Of a DNA stretch of 64,000 nt, positions 1 to 10,755 are shown piece by piece; within the stretch, counting starts at the first letter, position 1, and each line of letters starts with the position of its first letter. Both the position numbers and the translations under genes were made by a program. The notes beneath the pieces are model-generated. The model was not told the DNA's origin. It worked only from the letters and a program-made list of their open reading frames with translations, and made no database searches. Origin of the DNA: Aurifilum marmelostoma (taxonomy: Eukaryota; Ascomycota; Sordariomycetes; Diaporthales; Cryphonectriaceae); NCBI GenBank assembly GCA_027559495.1, contig JAMXSV010000029.1, positions 124,001-188,000 on the forward strand, read 5' to 3'.

Positions 1-2227
1 CCTGGACAGGCCTCTCGAGGCGAGCTGCAAGCTGGAGCTTCTGGACTTCAACGACCCCAAGGGCAAGATGGTGTTCTGGCACAGTTCCGCACACGTCTTG
101 GGCGAGGCCTGCGAGCGCCGCTTCGGCTGCTCCCTGTGCATTGGAGTAAGCTAGCTACCTGCACCATACTCTGGAGGGCTATGTACTGGACTCCGACAGG
201 TCACTGACCAAAACTCTTGCAGCCTCCTATCGACTCCGGATTCTACTACGAGATGGCCCTTCCCGACGGTGCAGCTGTCCAGGAGACGGACTGGAAGCCC
301 CCTCGAGACGATCGTCTCCAAGGTCGCTAAAGAGAAGCAGAAGTTTGAGCGCCTGGTCATGACCAAGGAGGAGCTGCTCGACATGTTCAAGTACAACAAG
401 TACAAGGTAAGGAGCTGATGGTGGTCAAGGGAGGGGAGGGGTGGTTCCAATCCGCACGCGTCTGCTGACTGGTGATGTTGTAGCAACACATTATTAAGGA
501 CAAGATTCCCGACGGGACCTCCACCACCGTGTACCGTAACGGCCCGCTAATTGATCTCTGCCGAGGACCTCACGTGCCCGACACCGGACGGATAGAAGCC
601 TTCTCCATCCTCAAGAACTCGGCCAGTTACTTCTTGGGCAACCAAGAGAACGACTCTCTTCAGCGTGTCTACGGTGTCAGTTTCCCCGACAAGAAGCTGA
701 TGGCAGAGCACAAAAAGATGCTTGAAGAGGCTGCGAAGCGGGATCATCGCAAGATCGGAAAGGACCAAGAGCTGTTCTTCTTCGACCCCGTTAGTCCTGG
801 AGCAGCCTTCTGGCTGCCCCACGGTGCCCGTATCTACGGCAGCATCCAGGCGTACCTGAAGAAGGAGTACCGCAAGAGAGGCTATGAGGAAGTCATCACC
901 CCCAACATGTTCAACGCGGAGCTGTGGAAGCAGTCGGGGCACTGGCAGCATTACAAGGATGACATGTTCATCCAGAAGATCGATGATGTGGACTTTGGTC
1001 TCAAGCCTATGAACTGCCCCTCCCACTTTGTCATGTTTGGCCACCGGGAACGCTCTCACCGAGAACTGCCCCTGCGCTTGGCAGATTTTGGTGTGCTGCA
1101 TCGAAACGAGGCCTCCGGTGCGCTGTCAGGACTGACCCGCGTGCGAAGGTTTCAGCAGGATGACGCACACATCTTCTGCCGTCAAGGCCAGATCAAGCAG
1201 GAGATGGACAACATCTTCGAATTCCTGCAGGAGTTCTACAGGATCCTGGGCCTCAAGTTTAAGTTGCATCTATCTACGAGACCTGAAGGCTTCATGGGCG
1301 AGATAGAGACATGGGATAAGGCAGAGGCATCGCTAAAGGAATCTCTGGACGAGTTCACCAAGAAGAATGACATGAAGTGGGAGCTGAATCCCGGCGACGG
1401 CGCCTTCTACGGCCCCAAGATCGACATCAAGGTCGTGGACAGTCTGAACCGTGAATGGCAGTGTGCTACCGCTCAGCTGGACTTTGTACAGCCCGAAAAC
1501 TTCTCCCTCGAGTACATGACCCCCGAGGGTGCACAGGCCAAGGCTCTGGAGAAGCAGGAGAAGGACGCGGCAGCGGCCAAGGCCGACCCGACGCCTGTCG
1601 CCGCCGAACCCTCCACGGCGAAGGACGCCCCGCGTGCGACTAAGAAGCCTCTGACCACAGGCTGCGCCAGGCCAGTCGTCATCCACCGCGCCATGGCCGG
1701 CTCCATCGAGCGATTCACAGGCATCCTGTGCGAGCATTTCGGCGGCAAGTGGCCCTTCTGGCTCAGCCCCAGACAGATCATGGTGATCCCCGTCGGAAAG
1801 GGCTTCTATGACTACGCGGAGGAGGTCAAGAGGATCTTCTGGGCCGAGGATATGTGGATCGATGTGGACTTTTCGGGCGAGACGCTGCCCAAGAAGATCA
1901 GGAGGGCACAGTTGGCGCAGTACAACTTTGTGTTTGGTAAGCTGACAACACCCCCCCCCCCCCCAAAAAGTTCACCATTTCCAACATACGTACTAATATG
2001 CCTTTCTTTTCCCTTTCTTATTAGTTGTTGGTGACGAGGAGATGAAGAACCGCCAGGTCAACATCCGCTACAGAGATGACACGGACACCCAGTCAAGAGG
2101 CTCACCCGTCGCCCTGGACGAGGCCATCGAGAAGCTCATCAAGCTCAAGAGCGACCACGGCATCTACAACCCCTTCCCCGCGAGCAAGGCCGAGGCCAAG
2201 GAGCTGCCTGTGCAGCAGAAGAAGTAG
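1..2227 (+). CDS. Threonyl-tRNA synthetase, cytoplasmic (5' partial, one-base frameshift)
   Basis: Class II synthetase that charges tRNA-Thr. The window opens inside the gene. Exons are 1-145, 223-406, 484-1936 and 2025-2227, and all introns are GT-AG; the last has a TACTAAT-like branch site and a run of 14 C. The editing domain shows HSSAH (about nt 68-82) and CRGPH. The catalytic core carries the three expected zinc ligands (Cys of MNCPSH, His of DDAHIF, His of VIHRAM), class II motif 2 (RVRRFQQDDAH) and motif 3 (GSIER). The anticodon-binding domain begins near LSPRQIMVIPVG. Exon 2 has five C at 298-302 where four are needed to read LETIVSKVAKEKQ; as written the frame hits TAA soon after. 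With one C removed, the visible codons total 661 including stop. An Ala/Lys-rich insert of about 36 residues precedes motif 3. Product assignment is very secure. Confidence 0.96.
298..302 (+). other. C5 homopolymer causing +1 frameshift in threonyl-tRNA synthetase
   Basis: The conserved frame before (GFYYEMALPDG) and after (LETIVSKVAKEKQ) is joined only if one C is removed here. It is most likely a consensus error in an essential gene. Confidence 0.85.
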
Positions 2228-3610
2228 TGGCAGTAGCCGTGTGACATACTTTGCTCCTGCGGGTGTGTTCAAAAGGATGCACAATGAAAGATCATATAGA
2301 CAGGTAGAAAAATTCCCTGATGATGGTGTCGGCAAGAAATCTTTTGGATAATGCCATTGCTTGTGAATGTGGAGCCTCGTCAAACGTTTAACTGCACACA
2401 TTACAGATTCTTCAATACGCATTGAATGAACTAATGAGACTCGATGGCGAGGCTTGTTTCGACGACCTCTCTATGTCAATCATCTCACCAAGACAATCAT
2501 ACAAGATGAAATGATTCACACAAGGCAACGGCGTCGCAACGGCGTCGCAACGGCGTCGCAACGGCGTCGTTAAATTCAGTGTCTCACAGCTACCATGAAC
2601 CTTGTACAAACTCAGCTACGAAACAGTACTGTACAACTTTCTGCAATAACGTGAAAAAAGCACAACACAAAAGTCCACCTAATCCCGAACAATGCAGCTG
2701 CGTGTCCCAGTGACGCGAGCGTGCTGCCCGTCTCTTGTTTCTCCCGTGTATTCTGCGCCATCCCTCTGCTGCCCTGACCCTTGTGTTTGTCATTTGTTTT
2801 TCCTTCTTTCTTGTGTGTTTATCTCCTCATGCTGTCCGCTGACCAGCTGAGATGGATAGATGGCTGGGTTGAAAACGTATACGAGTATGGTAGCAGTGAT
2901 CCTTCCGGGAAATGCCAAAGCCGCTTGAGTAAAGTGATACCTCCTTCAAGTGTCCCCTTTCCATGCCGACCGACATCATACATTGGAAAACGCCTCCGCG
3001 AGCGAAGTGTGAAACAAGTGACGGACCCAAGTTAGAACCTGTACAGCTCATGCTTGTGTCCGCGGGGAAAGCTCTCTGAATCTGGCCTACCCCCCTCTGT
3101 CCCCCTCGTCGATTGTATGATACAAGATCCATGCATGTCAAAGCGGTGTCCCCCTACAGACGCTACGGACGCGCGACAAAGGGAAATGTTTTGCATCTCT
3201 TTTGAGATTGCGGAGTCCGGCTTGTTTCTTGTTCTGATCTCGCTCTGCCCGTCACCCGCGCGTCACCCGCGACGCTTGAAGACAAATCGAGAGAAAGGGT
3301 CGGGATGGGGTGCTTCGCCCGAGTCGATCATTTCAATCTCTGCAGTCCTCTTCTGCGCGGCAGTACCAGGTTTTGCGACCATGCCGGCTGTTCCCTGCTG
3401 CATATTCGTGCTGCTCCTGGAATCTGCTCCCGCCTTGATGTCTGAGTGTTTTTGGGTGGTCATGTGCACAGGTGCGACTGCAGCCTTTTCTGGGCCCTCT
3501 GACCTCGACATGGGTGGCGTGTCGCCGGGGGGCTGTGTGAGCTGAGCACTGCCCAAATGTGAGGCTGTGGCACATGTGGTAATCGTGTGCCTGACTGCAA
3601 TATGCTTCTC
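2228..3610. other. Intergenic region between two convergent genes
   Basis: This holds the 3' ends of the synthetase (+) and of the HAD/SAK gene (-). Apart from a short tandem repeat at 2526-2569, no open reading frame here shows recognisable domains or splice structure. Confidence 0.6.
2526..2569. repeat. Four perfect copies of an 11-bp tandem repeat
   Basis: The unit CAACGGCGTCG is repeated four times without mismatch at 2526, 2537, 2548 and 2559, about 300 nt after the synthetase stop codon. Confidence 0.95.
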
Positions 3611-5533
3611 CTAGTAGAATTGCTCCACACCAGCACTTCCACCGCCATTGTTACCGGCCCCGGACCCATTTGATCGGGTCGAGTTGAACGACGACGCCCA
3701 CTGTCCGCCACCAGGCGCATCGTCGTACATAGCAGGCGATGCGCCATTGATGAACTCTCCCTTGCCGACGTCATCGAGTGAGTGATAATGACGTGAACTA
3801 CCACCCCTTCCGCCTCGAGCACCTCCCCGACCAGCACGCGGTCCGCCACGGTTGCCACCCTTAGACCCGCCACGGAAACCGCCACTGCTACCGCCGCCGC
3901 CGCTGCCGCCACGATAGTTGTTGAACCCGGCGCGACCCCTGCCGCCGAAAGAACTGTTGGCTCTCGAACTGTTGTGCGCGCCACGGTCGCCACGACGACC
4001 CGAAGAATCATCACTGCCAGCATACTTTCGCTTGCCCGTGCCCTTGTGTGGAAACAAGCTCTCGTATGAGTTCTCGCCCGGGTGATCGGGCTCGATCCGC
4101 AGGAGGACCTTTTCGCCGACCGTCGAGTCGAACTCGAAGGCCTTTTCGGGCGGGACGGGCTGCCAGTTCTTGATCTTGGTTGCGTCGATCGGTTTCGCAC
4201 CCTTCCTCAGGGCGAGGACCACCAGCGGGGAAGGGTTGTCGGTGTGGAAGCGCGCACCGTCGGGAACTGGACGAAGGCACGCAGCCCAGATGCTGTTGTC
4301 GAGGCAGGCGACGCCCGTAACGGCCCAGCGCATCTTGGCGCCCATGCCACCGACCTTCTCCAGGATGGAGGCGGGGCAGGGACGAGGACAGATCATGATG
4401 TTGTTCCCGTGGTACTTGAGGTCGGTCTCCTGCACTCCTGCTGGTATCGAAGCGAGAGTGAGGAGACGCTTGGTGTCTGACGGGCCGATCATGTATCCTG
4501 TGAAGAAGACCGTCTTCTTGATCATCAACCTGTCCCCACGAAACGTCCGGTTCGCTACTGCTTCGTTGTGATCGTTTATGATGTGTTGTATCTCGGCAAC
4601 CTCTACAACAGGATTGAGGCTTGTCGACATGTCCGCGACCTGTACCACCTCGGCGGAGATAGTGCCCCTCACCGCGTTCGGCCCACGCTGCGTCGTGTTG
4701 TAGCTGTGCAAGAAGTCCCTGAAGCCCTTTGTGTGCTTGGGCCGATCCTCGTAGATGCGTATCTCCTCTGCGTCCCTATACGTCTCCATCAGTGTACGAA
4801 GGAAGACCTGCTTGAAGTGCATGGTGCTGGTGAAGCGCTCTCCGTTGGGCCCGACGGCCGGCTTCAGCGAGACCATGTGGAACTCCAGGCCCCTGGAGGC
4901 TACGATCCGCTTGATGAGCTCGCCGAAGCCCGACTCAGAGCGCCCCGTGAGCAGCACGCACAGAGCGTCCTTCTGCTTATTGCTCAGCTGCACCAGCTCC
5001 ACGACCTTCTCGTTCCACCATCCCTCCCAGGCCCGCGGCTCTTCCTTTTCGAGCCCGTCGCCCGTGGCCGCCAGGATGCGCGAATCGTGCCACCAGCCGC
5101 CGTTCGCGAAGACGTCGGCGTTGGAGAGCAGACCGATCGTTGAGCCGTTCCAGAGCTTGACATTGGGGAGCGGGGTCTTGAAGACTGCGATAAGAGGGGA
5201 GAGGGTGTTAGGTCAGCAGAAGCCGTGGTCTTTGAGTTCCATCACCATGGACAAGGAAACAAGCAAGGCAAAGGGCGCCAAGTAACACTTACGAGTGTTG
5301 TCGAAGTCGTAGACGTGTAAGGCTTTGATCTGGTCGACTGGGGGTAGCTGCTTCGACGCGACCGACCACCTGCTCAACGCGGTCGGGGTCAGAGACATCT
5401 GGTGGCCATTGCCATTGCCGGCGCCATGTTGGTTCTGCTGCGACAGTGCGCCGGCGTAGGATGGCTGCTGCATGGCTCCTCGCAACCTCGTCAATCGCTG
5501 CGAACGGCGAAATCTGAGCCGGGCAACATTCAT
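3611..5533 (-). CDS. HAD-fold 'Swiss Army Knife' RNA-repair-like protein with RGG tail
   Basis: Two exons, 5533-5293 and 5184-3611, give 604 aa with a clean in-phase GTAAGT...CAG intron. The intron falls just after the HAD nucleophile motif DFDNT (about residues 76-80), and the spliced sequence reads DFDNTLFKTPLPN, as in the fungal HAD_SAK (formerly DUF2410) family. The central part (GRSESGFGELIKRI, FKQVFLRTLM, IYEDRPKH) also fits that family. The C-terminal 130 residues are rich in RGG/GGR and are probably RNA-binding and disordered. Family members are predicted, not shown, to act in RNA end repair. The first ATG at 5533 is used here; a second Met at 5473 (MQQPSYAG) is equally plausible. No frame damage was seen. 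Confidence 0.85.
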
Positions 5534-6372
5534 GCAAAGGTCGATGGAGGAGCTTGGGGAGAAAAACGAGTGGGATGATGGTCCTGGAACATTAAGACGG
5601 GGCAGGCGACGTCAATGATTTCTGTCGCGACACCCTGCTTGTTACTTTGGGTCGATGAGGTCGTTGACCCAGGGTCAAGGGTCTATCTGGCAGGGGCTGG
5701 TCGTCCAGGGTTCTAGAACTATACAAGCCTGAGAATGTACACTGTGCACTGATTTTTTAGGGCGAGAGCCCCTGCAACCCTTTCACCACACTCGCAGCCT
5801 CGCCTCCTCATATCTACATTTCTGACTTTCTCGATCCTGTCTGTAGCTTTGCGGTAATTGAACACCTCTGAAACTCACCTTCTACAAGAGGTTGTCTAGT
5901 GGCTATAGGCATACAGAGCAGACAAGTTTCTACCAGCCAAATCGAACCCATTGCTAAGCAGCCTCTCATAAAGGCATCATTTCGAGCAGACTGTCTTCCG
6001 CCACACCGTCTCGTCTCATGGACTGCGAAAGTAACGTTTCAAAAATTTCAATTGTACAAGCTAGGAAATCAACGTTGCCTGTCCGAGGTGATATAAAGGG
6101 TAAAAAAAGACACATAAGCTCCCTTGCCGTAACCCATCCGAATACTTGCGCCACGAGCAAGCCATTTAGTCTGTTGATATTGTATGCTCCGGCGATTTTG
6201 CTTTCCTGGATCTCCTCCGTGCTACCGTCCCCAGCCTGCTCTTTAACTGTCTTGTCTCTCTCTCTCTGTCTGTCTGCCTTGACCTAATTTTCACGGGCTG
6301 GTGTTCGCTCCTCGCCTTGATACTTTGGCCAGACCTGCAGCCTCCTCTTTTCAAGTGACTTTCGTTGGTGTT
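5534..6372. other. Intergenic region between the SAK gene start and the aconitase stop
   Basis: Both flanking genes are on the minus strand, so this is the promoter of the SAK gene plus the 3' region of aconitase. It contains a CT-rich stretch near 6250-6275 and no supported gene. Confidence 0.55.
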
Positions 6373-9300
6373 TCATTTGTTGTTCTTGGCCATGGTGTTC
6401 AGAGCGCTGCCGTTCTTGAACCACTCGATCTGGCCGGCGTTGAACGTGTGTGAAAGCTTGATCTCAAAGGGCTCGGCGTCCTTGGGCTTGACGACCATGG
6501 TGATGGGCTTGCCGGGCTCGAGCTCAGTGGCCTTGATGTCAACCTGTGTGTTTATTGTCAGTAAACATCCGAGTCGAAGTGGGCCAAATATTTGGTCAGG
6601 GTGAAAATCATACCTTGGCATCCGCAGGAACCTTGTCGTAGTCGGCGGGGTCAGAGAAGGTCAGGGGGAAGCATACCCTGCTTCTTCAGGTTGGTCTCGT
6701 GGATACGGGCGAAGGATCGGGTGATGATGGCAATGCCACCAAGGTGGCGGGGCTCAAGAGCAGCGTGCTCACGCGAAGAACCCTCACCGTAGTTCCAGTC
6801 ACCAATGACAACCCACCGGATGCCCTTGGCCTTGTAGTCACGGGCAACGGCAGGGACGGCATCCCACTCGCCATTGGTCTGGTTGCAGACCTTGTTGGCC
6901 TCACCGTTGGCGGCGTTGATGGCACCGATCAGCATGTTGTTGGAGATGTTGTCCAGGTGACCACGGTACTTCAACCAGGGGCCGGCCATCGAGATGTGAT
7001 CGGTGGTGGTCTTGCCCTGGGTCTTGATGAGGATAGGCAGGTCGGTGGCATCCTTGCCGTCCCAAGCATTGAAAGGTGACAGGATTTGAAGACGGTCAGA
7101 AGTAGGCGCAACCTGAACCTCGACGGCGGCACGGTCCTTGGGAGGTGCCTGGTAGGTGTCCATGCCTGGGTCGTAGCCCCGTGTTGGGAGACCATCACCA
7201 GTAGGAGGCTTCAGCATGAACTCGTTACCGTCCTTGTCCTTGAGCTTGTCGGTGAGGGGGTTGAAGTGCAGAGATCCGGCGACAGTCATGGCGACGACCA
7301 GGTCAGGCGAGGTGACGAAGGAGTGGGTGGCGGGGTTGCCGTCGTTGCGGCCAGTGAAGTTTCGGTTGTAGGACGAGACGATGGAGTTGGCTGTGCCCTT
7401 CTCAACATCGCGGCGGTCCCACTGTCCGATGCAGGGACCGCAAGCATTGGCAAGGACGATACCGCCATACTCCTCGAATGTCTCAAGCTGACCGTCGCGA
7501 GCAATGGTAGCACGGATCTGCTCAGAGCCGGGAGTGACAGTGAAGATGGCCTTGGACTTGAGGCCGTGGTCGAGGGCGTCACGGGCGATCGCGGCAGCGC
7601 GGGACATGTCTTCGTACGAGGAGTTGGTGCAGGAGCCGATGAGGCCGACCTTGAGCTCCTCGGGCCAGCCGTTGTCCTTGACAGCCTGGCTGAACTTGGA
7701 GATGGGCGTAGCCAGATCGGGGGTGAAGGGGCCGTTGATGTGAGGCTCGAGCTCGGAGAGGTTGATCTCGATCAGCTGGTCATACTCGGCACCCTCGTCC
7801 TCGCGGAGTTCCTTGGCATAGGTACGGGCAAAGTCACCGATGTCCTTGCGCTTGGTGGCCTCCAGATACTTGTACATGCTGTCGTTGAAGGGGAAGAGAG
7901 AGGTTGTCGCACCAATCTCGGCTCCCATGTTGCAAATTGTTCCCATGCCCGTTGCCGAGATGCTGTCGACACCAGGTCCTAGAAAGTAGAAAGTAAGATT
8001 AGTAATGCTGTACATAGTGGTGAACATTGTGATGGTCGGGCTTCAATGTGGTGTTTTGTGTGGCTGGTGGATAGTCCATCAGGATGCTTCTGTGTGAACA
8101 TGGTGGCTGTGCTGCGAAATGATGTAGTGTCTAGCCGGTGATTAATCCACCAGGGCTGCTCCTGGTTGTACATGATAGAGAAATAGTCGTCCAAAATTGT
8201 AGGAGTGCAGGCTGTCTGAGGCGTGACAGCCTGGATCCGAGGTGAAAACAATCGGTGGGCCAAAAACAGTAACGCCGAGTATCTGAAGCAGGACAGTCCC
8301 GGTCTTGGATGGTAGCAATGGAGGTCGTCCAACAATGGCGGTGTCGTGGAAGTGGTTATGAATGCTGGATGCCTGGAACATCCAGCAACGCAACCAGCTC
8401 AGCACGATCGCGATGCTTCATCGTTTTCCGGTGACGCTCCAGTTTGCTGTTGTCAGGGAAGGCAATGTCGCAGAGGGCGCAGTGATGCTTCTTGAGCTCT
8501 ATAGCTCTGACGTTACTCGTCCTCTTGTATGCAGCATGCTTGACGGGGTCCCGTGTAAGATCCTCCTGAGAGCGGTAGACTGGCGCTTTGGGCAGCCCGG
8601 CAAGCTCACGATGCTTCTGGGATTTGATGTGGCGCTCCAGTCCCTTGCGCTGAGCAAAGGTGCGGTCGCAGGGAGCGCAGTGGTACTTCTTGGTCTGCAG
8701 ATTTTTGGCTCGTGACCGCTTGGTGTTGTCATTGCAGCGCTCTGGGTTCTTCTGGTAGATCTTCCTCTGAGTCTGGGCAGCCCTCGCATTGAATGCTACA
8801 GGATCAGCAGCCTTGACTCGAACGTAGGACTTGTGCTTGACCAGCTTCTGGCAATGGTGGGTGGGGTGGGCGACTTCATGACAGTGTAGAGATCATGAGC
8901 AAATGAAGGGTTTAGGGCACGAAGCTGCCGCTCGATGATGGGCCGGGTTGGCAGGAAGAGGTTGTGGTAGGTGTGTATCCGACTGCGATCGTGTCTGTCG
9001 TAGCACCTCGTCATCATGAGAATGACGCACTCCAGAATGGTAGTGTCGGCGGTGAAGGACAGAGAGTCTATCTCGGCGGGGCTGGACATTGTCCGATCGC
9101 TGCTCAGACAGAGGCCGGTGGATGGTCCGTGGATGGTCCGGGGAGCCGAGCAGATTTAAACGACGTCCAATTGCTCTTCAGACAGGCGAGCGGATGATCC
9201 AGAAGACCAAGATCAGACCCGGTAGAGAGCACCGGATGCAAACCAGGAGATGAGGGGAGAGAGTGTGGACAAGGACTGCCTGCTGCCTAGACACAGGCGG

Positions 9301-10755
9301 GCGGATCATCCAGGAGACAGGCTCAGGCCCGGACAAGAGAAACCAGGTGGCCACGAGAGTGTGTGTAGAGGTTCTGCTGTCTAGACAGAGACAGAAGGAT
9401 GATCCGGAAGCCCAAGACCGAGATCTCGAAAGAATTTTCAGAGCGTCCAGGTGAACGGTAGTGGTGGTGGTGAGGAAGACATCTGAGAAGGATGGCAGGA
9501 GGGAGAGTAGAGGAGGGGGGGGGGGATCAGCGAGGGGAGGAGGGGGAAGTAGTGAAAAGGAGAAGGGGACATGGAAGGAAGTCACGAGGGAATACTGTTA
9601 AAATCATGTTGAGAAGGTGCGAAAGAGACTTGCCACTAGTACGTGTTAGCAAAACGACCTCAACTTCAAAACGAATCGAGAAGACAAAACAACCAGTTCG
9701 GATTTCAAGAAGCAATGACAAACGAAAAGGAAAAAAGGAACGGGGAAAGAAAAAGACTAACAAATAATCCACGATTGCGCCTGTTCCACCTTTGACGGTG
9801 AGGATACCGGCGACCTTGAGGATGATGTCTGTATGCAGCATGTTAGCGAGGCCGGCCGGAACACCCCTTGATCACTGGACGCTTTCACTCACCCTTTGCC
9901 GAGGTCCAGCCAGACATCTTGCCGGTCAGCTTGACACCGATGAACTTGGGAGCCTTGAGCTCCCAGGGCAGGTTGGCCATGACATCGACAGCATCAGCAC
10001 CACCAACACCGATGCAACACATGCCGAGACCACCGCCGTTGGGGGTGTGGGAGTCGGTGCCGATGAGCAGACCACCGGGGAAGGCGTAGTTCTCGAGGAT
10101 GATCTGGTGGATAATACCAGACCCGGGCTTCCAGAAACCAATGTTGTACTTTGCGCAGGCGGACGAAAGGAAGTTGTAGACCTCCTTGTTGATGCTCACG
10201 GCGCGGGCCAGATCCTTCTCGTTGCCGACCTGGGCCTCGATCAGATGGTCACAGTGGACGGTGGAGGGATTTGCGACCTGGGGCATGCCGGCAGACATGA
10301 ACTGCAGGATGGCCATCTGGGCGGTGGCGTCCTGGCAGGCAACACGGTCGGGCCGCAGCTTGAGGTACGAGACGCCACGCTCAATGTGCTGGCCTTCTGG
10401 GTCGTCCAGATGGGAGTACAGGATCTTCTCGCCATATGTGAGGGGTCGGTTGAGTCTGGAGCGGACGATGGCAAGGTTCTCGGACATCTTCTTGTAGTTG
10501 ATGAAGTTGTTCTCCTCCCAGATGTTTTGCCTGACCTGTTTATCGCTTGACATCAGCAACGGCTGCGAGGCGTGTGTTGGCGCGCGAGAGGACGCCGAGG
10601 TCCAGCTCAGCTGGCGATAACAGAGAGCGAGGGGCAACACTCACCTTGCGGTCGAGAGGAGAATCTGTGACAGTGGCCATGGTCCGCCGCAGGGGCAGGC
10701 GGGCGGATGCACGGCTCCGGGCAACGCTGCCCAAGAGCTGACGAGATGCCAACAT
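6373..10755 (-). CDS. Aconitate hydratase, mitochondrial (frameshifted; contains a 2-nt micro-exon)
   Basis: Converts citrate to isocitrate in the TCA cycle, with a [4Fe-4S] cluster. Exons are 10755-10645, 10535-9893, 9828-9762, 9635-9634 (2 nt), 7978-6614 and 6543-6373. The N-terminus (MLASRQLLGSVARSRASAR) is a basic, serine-rich mitochondrial presequence. Cluster cysteines are visible in GSCTNSSYEDM and NACGPCIGQW. Joining exon 9828-9762 directly to 7978 breaks the frame. Inserting TG (9635-9634) gives VDYFGPGVDS, the family sequence, and uses acceptor TACTAG before it and donor GCAAGT after it. A run of five C on the minus strand (6664-6668), where four are needed, breaks MLPLTFSDPADYDK. 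With both corrections the coding length is 2,358 nt, 785 aa, the normal size. Identity is certain; the micro-exon is inferred from the frame. Confidence 0.95.
6664..6668 (-). other. C5 homopolymer causing +1 frameshift in aconitase
   Basis: Read on the minus strand, CCCCC after MLP should be CCCC to continue as LTFSDPADYDKVPADAKV. As written, a TGA follows within a few codons. Confidence 0.85.
8356..9089 (-). CDS. Nested C2H2 (JAZ-like) zinc-finger protein, frameshifted
   Basis: Lies wholly inside the large aconitase intron, on the same strand. It starts MSSPAEIDSLSF at 9089 and ends LLDVPGIQHS at 8356. Two C2H2 fingers with C-x2-C-x12-H-x5-H spacing are visible (YHCAPCDRTFAQRKGLERH and HHCALCDIAFPDNSKLERH); this spacing is typical of JAZ/ZFR-type fingers that often bind double-stranded RNA. 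The frame changes near 8863-8866: four G (plus strand) need to be five to read SPTPTHHCQKLVKHKS and give one protein of about 244 aa. It could be a live gene with one more homopolymer error or a decaying insert. No intron or clear promoter was identified. The function is unknown. Confidence 0.6.
9105..9405. repeat. Diverged direct repeats inside the aconitase intron
   Basis: Segments beginning near 9105, 9179, 9289 and 9382 share the pattern AGACA(G/C)...GG(C/T)GGATNNTCC, and a related GGATAGTCC/GATTAATCC pair lies near 8070 and 8140 on the other side of the nested gene. They look like decayed copies of a unit of roughly 75-110 nt. A G11 run lies at 9515-9525. Confidence 0.55.
9636..9761 (-). 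other. 126-nt intron directly upstream of the aconitase micro-exon
   Basis: Donor GTTAGT, branch TGCTAAC and acceptor GTACTAG on the minus strand make a textbook fungal intron. It ends 2 nt before the donor of the large intron. Confidence 0.75.

Larger units (their letters stand above)
7979..9633 (-). other. 1,655-nt GC-AG intron of aconitase
   Basis: On the minus strand it opens with GCAAGT, the typical GC-AG donor, and ends with an ACTAAT branch site and TTTCTAG. It lies two nucleotides downstream of the preceding intron's acceptor. It is more than ten times longer than most introns here and holds a zinc-finger gene (8356-9089) and diverged repeats on both sides of it. Boundaries follow from the frame of the conserved protein. 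Confidence 0.75.

Noticed and set aside
298..302. Programmed ribosomal frameshift in threonyl-tRNA synthetase and others
   Set aside because: Slippery sites and downstream structures are not shared, and the errors include both +1 and -1 at plain homopolymers in unrelated genes.
9178..9585. 135-codon minus-strand frame in the aconitase intron
   Set aside because: It is a translation of the diverged DNA repeats (recurring WMIRPPV/WIIRSPV) with no ATG start; not called as a gene.
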